From Bacteroidota bacterium (lineage in GTDB: Bacteria > Bacteroidota > Bacteroidia > Chitinophagales > Chitinophagaceae), in assembly GCA_026391455.1 (NCBI GenBank), contig JAPLEH010000035.1, positions 1 to 64,000 of the forward strand: a DNA stretch of 64,000 bases, given 5' to 3'. The notes beneath the pieces are model-generated. The model did not search any database. It saw only the letters and a list, made by a program, of their open reading frames with translations, and was not told the origin of the DNA. This document shows, one piece after another, positions 44,354 through 53,479 of the stretch. Numbering within the stretch: the first letter of the stretch is position 1; every line of letters starts with the position of its first letter. The translations under genes were made by a program, and so were the position numbers.

Positions 44354-46489
44354 ATGTATAAAACTGCTGCTATCATCCTTTCTGTTCTTACTTGCAATAC
44401 AGTATTGGCACAAAAGGATACACTCTTCAATAAGACATTGGAAGAAGTGGTGATTACCGCCACCCGCACCGAACGCAAACTGGGTAATGTAGCGGTACCG
44501 GTGAGTATCATCAACCAAAAGACCATTCAACAGGCAGGCTCGCAGCGGCTGAGAGATATTCTGCAGGAACAACCCGGTCTGTTCATCACCAACGGTTTTG
44601 GCGCAGGCGTTCAGTTACAAGGGCTCAATCCCGATTATACATTGCTGCTACTCGACGGTGAACCGCTTATCGGAAGAACGGCCGGCGTACTGGATCTCAA
44701 TCGCCTTACGGTTGGTAATATCAAAAAGATCGAGATTGTAAAAGGTCCATCTTCCAGCCTCTACGGATCAGAAGCCATGGCCGGTGTCATCAATATCATT
44801 ACTGATCATACCTATAAAAAGAAACTGAATGCAGGTATCCGCTATGGATTCGGCAATCCCGATCAGGGATGGTCACTCCCTGTTGGCAATAATGCCTTTA
44901 AGAACACCGATATTAATATACATGGCAGCACCACCATCAATAAACTGGGGTTGCAATATGCAGGCAACGCGTTTTATCTCGATGGTATCAGCTTCCGTCC
45001 GTTTTCCAAAGACCGTATGCCGCAACCCATCTGGCGTATCACCAACCAGATACAGGCCAACTATCCGTTCAGCGGTAAAACCAACCTCAATGTATCGGTA
45101 CGGTATGCCTATGACCATATCAAACAGGAATTTGCCGTAAGTAATAATGGCTCCGTTACCAATTCATACGGACGCGAAACCAATCAGGACATCAATATCA
45201 GTCCGGTACTCACGCACCAGTTCAGCCGTAAAGTAAAATCCACCTTGCGTATTTATGGATCACTGTACAATGGGTCACAAATATTGCATTTCAAAGAAAA
45301 GCCGGATAGTGTATACCAGGATGAATTTAAACAACGGTTTTACCGCGCCGAAAACCAGACCGATATCAGTTGGGATAAAATGACACTGACACTAGGGGCC
45401 GGTTATACGATTGATGAAGCACGCTCCACCCGCTATTCTTCCCTCAGCAGTAATAAACAAAACCAGATCGTTTATGGTTATGCACAATATGAATGGAAAC
45501 CATCTGATCGTTTTGTGGCCATTGCCGGAGTACGGTATGATGATAATAAACTCTTCGCAGCAGCATTCAGCCCTAAACTCGCCATACGCTATAAAGCGGG
45601 AAAGAAATTATTACTGAATGCCTCTGTTGGCCGCGGATTCAAAGCACCCGACTTCCGTCAACTCTATCTCAACTTTACCAATACTGCCGCCGGAGGATAT
45701 TCTGTATACGGGGCCATCGATGCCGTTACCATTATCAATGAACAACAGCGCCTTGGACAGATCGCAGAGATCAAAGAAGATTTTTACCGGCTCAAAGAAT
45801 TGAAACCGGAATTTTCCACCGGTATCAATGCAGGGGCCACCTATAACTATTCTGATAAACTTTCATTTACACTCAACCTCTTCCGCAATGATATCGAAGA
45901 ACTGATCGATGTGCGCCAGGTGGCCACCCGCATTAACGGTAGCCAGATATTCAGTTATATCAATGTAAAAAATGCTTATACACAAGGAGGTGAAATAGCC
46001 ACCGATTTTCAATTACTGAAATCATTCCGCATCAGTGCCGGATACCAGTTGTTGTTTACCGCAGACAAAGAAGAACTGAAAAGCGTAAAAGCAGGCGAAC
46101 AATTTACCCGCGATGCCAATGGCTACAGCCGCATACTCACCCGCAGTGAATATACCGGCTTACCCAACCGCAGCCGGCATATGGCCAACCTGAAACTCAA
46201 TTATGAAAATGCCAGCCGGTTCTTTGCCACCGCCCGCTTCCTTTACAGAAGTCAGTGGGCCGTAGCCAACAGCGATGGCAATACCGTGTACAACTCCAAT
46301 GATGAGTTTGCGAAGGGATATGTGCAGGTGAATATTTCAGCCGGTAAAGAATTGAAAAATGGTCTGCGGCTGAATGCAGGCGTGGATAATCTCCTGAATT
46401 ACCAGGATGCCAATTACCTGCCCAATATGCAGGGAAGAATGATCTATATCGGCGTACAGGCCGATCTGTTGAAACGGAAACAAAATTGA
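44354..46489 (+). CDS. hmuR: HmuR-type TonB-dependent haem receptor
   Basis: 711 residues. Signal peptide 1-19 (ending VLAQ). The plug contains EEVVITATRTERKLGNVAVP, LQGLNPDYTLLLLDGEPLIGRTAGVLDLNRLTVGNIKKIEIVKGPSSSLYGSEAMAGVINIIT (quoted in parts: QGLNPDYTLLLLDG and GPSSSLYGSEAMAGVINI), close to the haemoglobin/haemin receptor HmuR of Porphyromonas. The barrel ends IYIGVQADLL before a basic tail. Its downstream neighbour, 26 bases away, is a HmuY-type lipoprotein, which supports haem uptake as the function. A 270-base region upstream has no gene and no clear operator was identified. Confidence 0.9.
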   Translation: MYKTAAIILSVLTCNTVLAQKDTLFNKTLEEVVITATRTERKLGNVAVPVSIINQKTIQQAGSQRLRDILQEQPGLFITNGFGAGVQLQGLNPDYTLLLLDGEPLIGRTAGVLDLNRLTVGNIKKIEIVKGPSSSLYGSEAMAGVINIITDHTYKKKLNAGIRYGFGNPDQGWSLPVGNNAFKNTDINIHGSTTINKLGLQYAGNAFYLDGISFRPFSKDRMPQPIWRITNQIQANYPFSGKTNLNVSVRYAYDHIKQEFAVSNNGSVTNSYGRETNQDINISPVLTHQFSRKVKSTLRIYGSLYNGSQILHFKEKPDSVYQDEFKQRFYRAENQTDISWDKMTLTLGAGYTIDEARSTRYSSLSSNKQNQIVYGYAQYEWKPSDRFVAIAGVRYDDNKLFAAAFSPKLAIRYKAGKKLLLNASVGRGFKAPDFRQLYLNFTNTAAGGYSVYGAIDAVTIINEQQRLGQIAEIKEDFYRLKELKPEFSTGINAGATYNYSDKLSFTLNLFRNDIEELIDVRQVATRINGSQIFSYINVKNAYTQGGEIATDFQLLKSFRISAGYQLLFTADKEELKSVKAGEQFTRDANGYSRILTRSEYTGLPNRSRHMANLKLNYENASRFFATARFLYRSQWAVANSDGNTVYNSNDEFAKGYVQVNISAGKELKNGLRLNAGVDNLLNYQDANYLPNMQGRMIYIGVQADLLKRKQN

Positions 46490-46515
46490 TTTCATACAAA
46501 TAAACAACCTGAAAA

Positions 46516-47187
46516 ATGAAACGTAATCTTTTGCCCTTGCTCGCCGCTGCTGCGATCGTTTTTGCATCCTGTGAAAAAGAAAAAACAGATACACCTGTTG
46601 CTATTGATCCCGGTGCATTCAAAATAAGTGTTAGCGGGAAAATCGTAACTGTCAATAACCTGCCTTCCGATACCATCGTTGGTCTCAGCCCGATCGGGCA
46701 GCCGGTGGGTGCTGGTAAATACTCCTTTTACAGTCTTGAAAACAATGGTTGGATCAGTAATGCAGATTCTGCCACCACCAAATGGGACCTGGCTTTTGCC
46801 GGTACCACTATCCGTGTGAATAATGCCACCAGCGGCCCGGGCAATGGCGGCGCCTTTGTATATGTGGGCACTTTCGATGCACTGAACACAGTACCTGTTG
46901 ACTCTGTATTCCGGATCGACAATCATCCGGTATCCTATGCTATCACCAGAGGCTCCGGCAAGGGCTGGTACAATTATGATGGAGCCAATAACCTGCTCAC
47001 GCCCGTACCCGGTCGTGTACTGGTTATCAAAACAGCAAGCGGTAAATATGCTAAGGTGGAAATACTGAATTATTACAAAGGCGGTGTTACCCCATCTGCC
47101 ACCGCTCCCGATAATGTGAAGATCAATGAGCAGCGGTACTATACTTTCCGATATACCTTCCAGGGTAATGGAACCACCACTTTCTGA
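46516..47187 (+). CDS. hmuY: HmuY-family haem-binding lipoprotein
   Basis: 223 residues. Lipobox IVFASC (Cys about 19), so a surface or outer-membrane lipoprotein. The HmuY core shows TTKWDLAFAGTTIRVN, GSGKGWYNYDGANNLLTPVPGRVLVIKT and GKYAKVEILNYYKG, all characteristic. In Porphyromonas gingivalis HmuY captures haem from host proteins with two histidines and passes it to HmuR; relatives use methionine. Here one histidine is visible in IDNHPVSY, so the ligands may differ. It forms an operon with hmuR and ends at a terminator. Confidence 0.9.
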   Translation: MKRNLLPLLAAAAIVFASCEKEKTDTPVAIDPGAFKISVSGKIVTVNNLPSDTIVGLSPIGQPVGAGKYSFYSLENNGWISNADSATTKWDLAFAGTTIRVNNATSGPGNGGAFVYVGTFDALNTVPVDSVFRIDNHPVSYAITRGSGKGWYNYDGANNLLTPVPGRVLVIKTASGKYAKVEILNYYKGGVTPSATAPDNVKINEQRYYTFRYTFQGNGTTTF

Positions 47188-47218
47188 TAAGTACGGCACA
47201 ATAATCAGCATACCCTTC

Positions 47219-47255
47219 ATACCCCGGCAAATCAATGACCGGGGTATTGCTTTTT
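47219..47255 (+). terminator. Rho-independent terminator
   Basis: A 9-bp stem ATACCCCGG/CCGGGGTAT (47219-47227 with 47239-47247), 11-base loop, then TGCTTTTT. It ends the hmuR-hmuY operon before ileS. Confidence 0.85.
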
Positions 47256-47295
47256 CAGCCTGTTTGCTGCCAACCTTCCTTTGCTTATATTATCG

Positions 47296-47303
47296 TAACT
47301 TTG
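47296..47303 (+). promoter_or_regulatory. Possible -7 box of ileS
   Basis: TAACTTTG matches TAnnTTTG and lies 18 bases before the ATG at 47322. No -33 at standard distance is seen. Confidence 0.35.
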
Positions 47304-47321
47304 CCCCCTTTTAGAACGGCT

Positions 47322-50300
47322 ATGAGCGCAAAATACAGAGAACTTACAGGATTGAATCTTCCCGCCTTTGAAGCGGAAATTGCTAAACAATGGTCTGAAA
47401 ACCATACGTTTGAAAAAAGTATTGCCATCCGGGAAGGAGCAAAGCCCTTCGTTTTTTATGAAGGCCCTCCCAGTGCCAATGGTATGCCCGGTATACACCA
47501 CGTGATCTCCCGCACCCTCAAAGACCTGGTTTGCCGTTATAAAACCATGAAAGGGTTTAAAGTAAACCGGAAAGGCGGATGGGATACGCACGGACTTCCG
47601 ATTGAACTCGGCGTGGAAAAAGAACTGGGTATCACCAAAGAAGATATCGGCAAAAAGATATCTGTTGAAGAGTACAACCAGAAATGCCGCGAAGCTGTAC
47701 TGCGCTACAAAGATAAATGGGATGATATCACCAAAAAGATGGGTTATTGGGTAGACCTGAATGATCCCTATATCACGTTCAAAAATGAATACATCGAAAC
47801 ACTCTGGTGGTTGCTGAGTGAATTATATAAAAAAGGATTGCTGTACGAAAGCGTAAGCATACAGCCCTATTCACCGGCAGCAGGTACCGGTCTCAGTTCA
47901 CATGAACTGAACCAGCCCGGTACTTACAAAGATGTAAAAGATACCAGTGCGGTAGCCATGTTTCGTGCTGTGAACAACGAAAAATCGAAATTCCTTTTCG
48001 ATGCAGCGAACAATGAAGAATTGTTCTTCATGGCCTGGACCACCACACCATGGACATTGCCTTCCAACCTCGGACTTACAGTAGGTGCTAATATTGATTA
48101 TGTATTGGTGAAAACGGTGAACCCGTATTTGCACAACACGATACATGTGGTACTGGCAAAAGCATTGCTTGGTAAATACTTCAAAGCAGAAAATGAGAAT
48201 AGTGATTTTGCAGCCTATAAAAATGATGGAAAGAACCTTCCCTATGCAATCCTGACTGAATGCAAAGGATCTGCCATTGAAGGCTGTGAGTACGAACAAT
48301 TGCTTCCCTTTCAGGCTAATTCGCTGGAATCCATCCAAGGATTAACACCGGATGCAAAACCATTTCGGGTAATGGTGGACAGTTTTGTTACAACAGAAGA
48401 TGGTACAGGAATCGTACACACCGCACCTGATTTCGGCGCTGATGACTTTAAAGTAGGCCAGAAATATAACCTGGGTTTTTTTACCGGTATCAATGAATAC
48501 GGTAAACTGGATAAACTGGTGCTTGTGGACCGCGAAGGAAAATTCGTTGACGGCCTTGGTGAATTCAGCGGTCGCTATGTTAAGAATTATAAAGATGATC
48601 CCAATTACATCGATGTAAATGTAGACATCAGCGTAAAGCTCAAAAAAGAGAACCGCGCTTTCAAAGTAGAAAAATACGAACATAACTATCCCCATTGCTG
48701 GAGAACGGATAAACCCATACTGTACTATCCGCTCGATGCCTGGTTTATTAAAACCACGGCCATCAAAGACCGCATGGTGGAACTAAACAAGACCATCAAC
48801 TGGAAACCGCAATCCACCGGAGAAGGTCGCTTTGGCAACTGGCTGGAGAATATGGTGGACTGGAACCTGAGCCGCAGCCGCTACTGGGGTACCCCGCTTC
48901 CCATCTGGCGTACTGAAGACGGTGAAGAAGAAGTTTGCATTGGCTCCATCGAAGAATTGAATGCAGGCATACGCAAGGCCAGTGAAGTGCTGGGCGGTGA
49001 TGTAAATAAACATTACCTGCACGAAGGTATCCTCGACTTGCATAAGCCCTACGTGGATGACATCATCTTGGTAAGCCCGGGTGGCAAACCCATGAAACGG
49101 GTACCCGACCTCATCGACGTTTGGTTCGATTCAGGTGCCATGCCCTATGCACAATGGCATTTCCCCTTCGAGAATAAAGAGACCTTCAAAGAATCATTCC
49201 CTGCCGATTTCATTGCAGAAGGAGTAGACCAGACCCGTGGCTGGTTTTATACCCTGCATGCCATTGCGTGTTTGGTATTTGATTCGGTAGCCTATAAAAC
49301 CGTGGTCAGTAATGGACTGGTGCTCGATAAGAATGGCAACAAGATGAGCAAGCGCCTCGGCAACGTGGTGGATCCTTTTTATACGATCAATAAATACGGA
49401 GCCGATGCCACCCGCTGGTACCTCATCACCAATGCTTCACCCTGGGACAATCTTAAATTTTCCTGGGAAAAACCGGAAGATAAACCGGAATACTCACCGG
49501 GGATCGAAGAAGTACAACGTAAGTTTTTCGGAACACTATATAATACCTACCAGTTTTTTGCGCTGTATGCCAATGTGGATGGCTTTGCCTTCAAAGAAGC
49601 TTATATACCCGTGGCTCAACGACCAGAAATCGACCGGTGGATTTTATCCAGCCTGAGCACCGTGGTGAAAAAGGCCAACGCCTTTATGGACGATTACGAG
49701 CCCACACAGGCAGGCCGGGTAATCGAAGATTTTGTGGACGAACACCTCAGCAACTGGTATGTACGACTTTGCCGCCGCCGCTTCTGGAAAGGTGATTACG
49801 AACAGGATAAGATATGTGCGTACCAGACATTGTATGAATGTCTGGAGACGGTGTGCCGCCTGATCGCGCCCGTATCTCCTTTCTTCAGTGATTTTATTTT
49901 CCAAAACCTGAATGCGGTAACGAATCGTTTCGACGCAGTATCCGTACACCATGTACATTACCCCGGAACGGCTTCCGCCGAATCACCTGCAGTCGCCGGC
50001 TACGACGCAATTGATGAGGCCCTGGAAGAACGGATGCAACTGGCACAGGATGCTTCATCGCTCATCTTATCGCTCCGCAAAAAAGTAAATATCAAAGTGC
50101 GCCAGCCCCTCCAAAAGGTGCTGATTCCCGTACTGGGCAGCGGCATGAAAGAGCAATTACAAAAAGTGGAGGACCTGGTAAAGGCGGAAGTGAACATTAA
50201 AGAAGTGGAATACCTGGAGGCCGATAATACCTTTATCCGGAAAAAGATAAAGCCCAATTTCGTGGCGCTGGGTAAAAGGCTGGGAGCAAAAATGAAAGCC

Positions 50301-50777
50301 GTTTCGGCAGGATTGGCCGCTTTCACCCAGGAAGATATCGCATTGTTAGAAAAAGAAGGGCAATATAATTTGCCAGTTGAGGGCGAACCTGTAATATTAC
50401 AGCTTTCCGATGTGGACATAACCAGTGAGGATATCCCGGGCTGGATGGTGGCCGGAAAAGGCAGCCTTACCGTAGCATTGGACGTAACGATCACCCCGGA
50501 ACTGGAAGCAGAAGGTAATGCCAGAGAGTTTGTAAACCGGGTACAGAAAATTCGTAAGGACACTGGTTTTGAACTCACCGACCGGATTGAGGTAAAAGTA
50601 GCAGCCACCGACGGACTAAAAGCGTCTTTGGCTCAGTATAAAGACTATATTTGCGCCGAAATTCTGGCGGATACGCTGGAATTTGTACCCGAAATACCCC
50701 AAGGCTCCGCCGAAGGTATTCAGGGTATAGATATTAACGATGTTTCGCTAAATGTGATTGTTTCAAAAAAAGGGTAA
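47322..50777 (+). CDS. ileS: Isoleucine--tRNA ligase
   Basis: 1151 residues from the ATG at 47322. Class I synthetase: the HIGH-type motif lies in PPSANGMPGIHHVISRTLKD (His-His variant), and KMSKR in NGNKMSKRLGNVVDPF. The editing domain (CP1, with TTPWTLPSNLGLTVG and GTGIVHTAPDFGADD) and a long C-terminal anticodon-binding domain are present. GIHHV and KMSKR with Arg are features of the eukaryote-like IleRS2 clade, usual for Bacteroidota and associated with intrinsic mupirocin insensitivity; that last point is inference from the clade. It charges tRNA-Ile in the cytoplasm. The DksA-like gene begins five bases after its stop. Confidence 0.96.
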   Translation: MSAKYRELTGLNLPAFEAEIAKQWSENHTFEKSIAIREGAKPFVFYEGPPSANGMPGIHHVISRTLKDLVCRYKTMKGFKVNRKGGWDTHGLPIELGVEKELGITKEDIGKKISVEEYNQKCREAVLRYKDKWDDITKKMGYWVDLNDPYITFKNEYIETLWWLLSELYKKGLLYESVSIQPYSPAAGTGLSSHELNQPGTYKDVKDTSAVAMFRAVNNEKSKFLFDAANNEELFFMAWTTTPWTLPSNLGLTVGANIDYVLVKTVNPYLHNTIHVVLAKALLGKYFKAENENSDFAAYKNDGKNLPYAILTECKGSAIEGCEYEQLLPFQANSLESIQGLTPDAKPFRVMVDSFVTTEDGTGIVHTAPDFGADDFKVGQKYNLGFFTGINEYGKLDKLVLVDREGKFVDGLGEFSGRYVKNYKDDPNYIDVNVDISVKLKKENRAFKVEKYEHNYPHCWRTDKPILYYPLDAWFIKTTAIKDRMVELNKTINWKPQSTGEGRFGNWLENMVDWNLSRSRYWGTPLPIWRTEDGEEEVCIGSIEELNAGIRKASEVLGGDVNKHYLHEGILDLHKPYVDDIILVSPGGKPMKRVPDLIDVWFDSGAMPYAQWHFPFENKETFKESFPADFIAEGVDQTRGWFYTLHAIACLVFDSVAYKTVVSNGLVLDKNGNKMSKRLGNVVDPFYTINKYGADATRWYLITNASPWDNLKFSWEKPEDKPEYSPGIEEVQRKFFGTLYNTYQFFALYANVDGFAFKEAYIPVAQRPEIDRWILSSLSTVVKKANAFMDDYEPTQAGRVIEDFVDEHLSNWYVRLCRRRFWKGDYEQDKICAYQTLYECLETVCRLIAPVSPFFSDFIFQNLNAVTNRFDAVSVHHVHYPGTASAESPAVAGYDAIDEALEERMQLAQDASSLILSLRKKVNIKVRQPLQKVLIPVLGSGMKEQLQKVEDLVKAEVNIKEVEYLEADNTFIRKKIKPNFVALGKRLGAKMKAVSAGLAAFTQEDIALLEKEGQYNLPVEGEPVILQLSDVDITSEDIPGWMVAGKGSLTVALDVTITPELEAEGNAREFVNRVQKIRKDTGFELTDRIEVKVAATDGLKASLAQYKDYICAEILADTLEFVPEIPQGSAEGIQGIDINDVSLNVIVSKKG

Positions 50778-50781
50778 ACTT

Positions 50782-51681
50782 ATGACTAATAAGAAAAAAA
50801 CGGCTGCTAAATCTGCCCGTCCTTCTGGCGGGAAAGCCGCCAAACCCGCCCCTAAAGCAGCTGCTAAAAAAACAGCCGTAAAGAAAACTGTGAAAAAAGC
50901 AACACCTAAACCCGCAGCTAAAAAAGCTGCCCCAAAGCCTGCGCCCAAGAAGCCAGTGGCCAAACCAGCCCCTTCCAAACCCGCACCAAAGGCGGTGGCG
51001 GCCAAACCAGCTCCCAAGGCTGCTGCGGCCAAACCGGCTCCTGCTCCGGCGCCAGCGCCTAAACCTGCGCCAAAGCCCGAACCAGAGGTGGAAAAAGCCC
51101 CACCGGCGAAGCCTTTGAAGCCCGGACAAATTGACCCTAAATCCCTTGTATCAATAAAACCTAAAGTGCAGCCTGTGATAAAGAAAGAGCCGCCCAAACC
51201 CACAAAAGTGGTAATACCGAAAACTACAACCACGTCTTCGGTAAAATATGAGCCCGAGTTTACGAAATCCGTACTTGACGCTTCCTCCGCAACCCCAGTA
51301 AATAACGGACCTACTATGCGCTATTCTGATTCAGACCTGTCTGAATTCCGGGAAATAATCCAGAAAAAACTGGATGCCGCAAAGAAAGAGTTGTCTTACC
51401 TGCAGGGACTCATCACCCGTAAAGAAGAAGGGGGTGATATGGACGAAGGCCGCTATATGACCATGGAAGATGGCAGTGTAAGTATGGAGCGCGAACAGCT
51501 CAGCCAGATGGCCAGTCGCCAGATCACTTTTATCGATCACCTTGAAAAAGCGATGATGCGTATCGAAAATAAAACATACGGCATCTGTCGCGTTACCGGC
51601 AAACTGATCGACAAAGCCCGTCTTCGTGCTGTGCCCCACGCTACTCTCAGCATTGAGGCCAAGCAGATGATGAACAAATAA
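50782..51681 (+). CDS. DksA/TraR-like protein with lysine-alanine-proline-rich N-terminal tail
   Basis: 299 residues from the ATG at 50782. Residues 1-170 are a low-complexity tail of K, A and P (repeats such as KPAPK, KAAAK) like histone H1 or the AlgP/HupB C-termini, probably DNA- or RNA-binding. The C-terminal 110 residues have the DksA coiled-coil (LSEFREIIQKKLDAAKKEL, LEKAMMRIENKTYGIC) and the zinc-finger remnant ICRVTGKLIDKARLRAVPHATL. Only one of the four zinc cysteines remains, so the finger probably no longer binds zinc. The DksA-type effect on RNA polymerase is therefore uncertain. It may be cotranscribed with ileS and ends at a strong terminator. Confidence 0.85.
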   Translation: MTNKKKTAAKSARPSGGKAAKPAPKAAAKKTAVKKTVKKATPKPAAKKAAPKPAPKKPVAKPAPSKPAPKAVAAKPAPKAAAAKPAPAPAPAPKPAPKPEPEVEKAPPAKPLKPGQIDPKSLVSIKPKVQPVIKKEPPKPTKVVIPKTTTTSSVKYEPEFTKSVLDASSATPVNNGPTMRYSDSDLSEFREIIQKKLDAAKKELSYLQGLITRKEEGGDMDEGRYMTMEDGSVSMEREQLSQMASRQITFIDHLEKAMMRIENKTYGICRVTGKLIDKARLRAVPHATLSIEAKQMMNK

Positions 51682-51701
51682 TACCAATTCGTTCTCCAAT
51701 A

Positions 51702-51733
51702 AAAAAGGGATACAGCCAACTGTATCCCTTTTT
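51702..51733. terminator. Bidirectional terminator between convergent genes
   Basis: A 14-bp stem (51702-51715 with 51720-51733), loop CCAA; A run on the left and T run on the right. It ends the DksA-like gene and, read in reverse, the outer-membrane barrel gene. Confidence 0.92.
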
Positions 51734-51785
51734 AGTATAACGTATGAAGCGGACATGCGATCACCGCCCTATTCCGCAAATCCCT

Positions 51786-52529
51786 TTATTTTTTCTTTCC
51801 TTTCAGGAATACCTGAAAGCCTACAGCCACGATCAGACCATGATTGGTATACTTGCTGGTAGGTTCATTTTCCCCACGGGTATCAATACTGCCATCAATA
51901 TTCAGATCAGTAAGTGTGGTTGTTTTAAATGTATTCTTATTGTAAGAATAATTATAGCCCAGATAAAGATCAAGACCGGTATGTTCTCCTACCATTTTGG
52001 TAAGTCCGAGCTGAAGTATAGCATTGGCAAAAAAGCCGCCGGATGATTTACCCTCATAGCTTACTTTATAATTGGGGCTGGCGGTATAATACCGGAATCC
52101 ATCCGTATTGGTGGAATTAATACCTGCATTAAAACCAAACTGACCAAATAAGCGGAAATTGGAAGGAGCTCCAAAATAATTCCGTACAAAACCGCCCACA
52201 CCAATATTAAAACTATTGGAATTATCCTCCTGGAAAGTGGTGCCCAGATCTTTGTATTGCACTTTCTGCCCGGAGGGGTTGATATTAATAGAAGCACCGA
52301 TCACCGTTTTATCGGTAATGAACCATCCGAAAGCAGGTTCGATACGAAGTCCAAAGCTGCTGGTCTTGCTGGAATAGCCGCGTACCTGCGGAAAACTTAC
52401 ATCCGAACTGCCGGAATTTAAAAACACACTGCCTACAGAGGTACCCACCATTTTATCCCCTTTACTGAATTGTGCTTTGGCCACCATTGAAAAAAGGGCC
52501 ATAGCCGTAAAAAACACGAATTTCTTCAT
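51786..52529 (-). CDS. Outer membrane beta-barrel protein
   Basis: 247 residues from the ATG at 52529. Signal peptide 1-20 (ending AKAQ). The rest alternates hydrophobic and polar residues in strands separated by turns (SSFGLRIEPAFGWFITDKTVIGASININP, FNIGVGGFVRNYFG, LGLTKMVGEHTGLDLYLGYNYSYNK), as expected for an eight-to-ten-strand barrel of the OmpW/outer-membrane porin-like type. The last strand ends GFQVFLK before a basic tail. Function unknown. Confidence 0.85.
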   Translation of the reverse strand: MKKFVFFTAMALFSMVAKAQFSKGDKMVGTSVGSVFLNSGSSDVSFPQVRGYSSKTSSFGLRIEPAFGWFITDKTVIGASININPSGQKVQYKDLGTTFQEDNSNSFNIGVGGFVRNYFGAPSNFRLFGQFGFNAGINSTNTDGFRYYTASPNYKVSYEGKSSGGFFANAILQLGLTKMVGEHTGLDLYLGYNYSYNKNTFKTTTLTDLNIDGSIDTRGENEPTSKYTNHGLIVAVGFQVFLKGKKK

Positions 52530-52709
52530 TATTAAGCGCATTAGGTAAGCCGCAAATATAGCCCATCGGAGAAAAAAAGCAGGTTCTACTTTTTTTGTAA
52601 AATCAAGGCGATATTGGCAATTTTATACTACTTTTATTTTCTCTTGGTAAAGAGGAAAAATCCCTTTACTTTTAAACCGAAACTAATTAAACAGCCAAAT
52701 TATAACGCT

Positions 52710-53372
52710 ATGAGAAAGCTCAGTCTTTTATCGCTTTTAGCATTTGCCATCGTATTTATAGCCGCTAGTTGCACAAAAGAAGGTCCTGAAGGTCCTGCCG
52801 GTGCTACTGGTGGACAAGGTCCAACCGGTGCTACCGGAGCCACTGGCCCCACTGGTCCCCAAGGTCCTACTGGTCCTGCCGGTCCCACTGGTCCTACAGG
52901 TCCCCAGGGTCCCGCAGGTACTGCCAACGTAATCTACTCTGCATGGGCTACCAGTCCATTTGCTACAAGAGATACCACCGTTGATGGCACACTTTTCAGA
53001 ATAACACATATCAACGCACCTTCTTTGTCTGCATCTATTTTGAATCAGGGTGTGGTGCTTACTTATACCCGCTTAGTACCAGGAATTGAGCCCACTTTGT
53101 TACCTTATGCCAGCAATGCAGGCGGTACTTCTAATATCATTAGTACCTGGAATACTACACAAAAGATTTTCATCAATCGCGTAACGATTGGCTGTAATTT
53201 ACCCGCTTGTTTGACTGGGTTAAGCACTTCACTTGAATACCGTTATGTACTGATACCCGGTGTGGTAGCAGGTGGTAGAACTGCCGGAATCGGTGGTACT
53301 AACTATACCGAAGCACAACTGAAAGCAATGCCTTATGCTCAGGTTTGCAAAATCTTAAATATTCAGCCCTGA
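52710..53372 (+). CDS. Collagen-like lipoprotein
   Basis: 220 residues from the ATG at 52710. Lipobox FIAASC (Cys about 21) is followed directly by about 15 Gly-X-Y triplets ([10 protein letters not shown] through GPQGPAG), mostly GPT, GAT and GPQ, then a C-terminal domain of about 150 residues with strands ([22 protein letters not shown]) and no recognised family. The bacterial collagen-like stalk would project the C-terminal domain from the cell surface. The triplet DNA is itself a short tandem repeat and so liable to length change. Many such lipoproteins occur in Bacteroidota; the ligand is unknown. Confidence 0.88.
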   Translation: MRKLSLLSLLAFAIVFIAASCTKEGPEGPAGATGGQGPTGATGATGPTGPQGPTGPAGPTGPTGPQGPAGTANVIYSAWATSPFATRDTTVDGTLFRITHINAPSLSASILNQGVVLTYTRLVPGIEPTLLPYASNAGGTSNIISTWNTTQKIFINRVTIGCNLPACLTGLSTSLEYRYVLIPGVVAGGRTAGIGGTNYTEAQLKAMPYAQVCKILNIQP

Positions 53373-53397
53373 TCATTTTCAGGATCTAATAAAAGAC

Positions 53398-53427
53398 AAC
53401 CGTCCCGCCTATGGCAGGACGGTTTTT
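53398..53427 (+). terminator. Rho-independent terminator
   Basis: An 8-bp stem AACCGTCC/GGACGGTT (53398-53405 with 53417-53424) followed by Ts, behind the collagen-like gene. Confidence 0.85.
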
Positions 53428-53479
53428 GTTTTTTGCGGCTTTCAAATCTGTATTACCTTGTGCCTCCAAAATTATCACA

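Noticed and set aside
46492-47235. 247-codon minus-strand frame
   Set aside because: Antisense to hmuY, which has a lipobox and clear HmuY segments.
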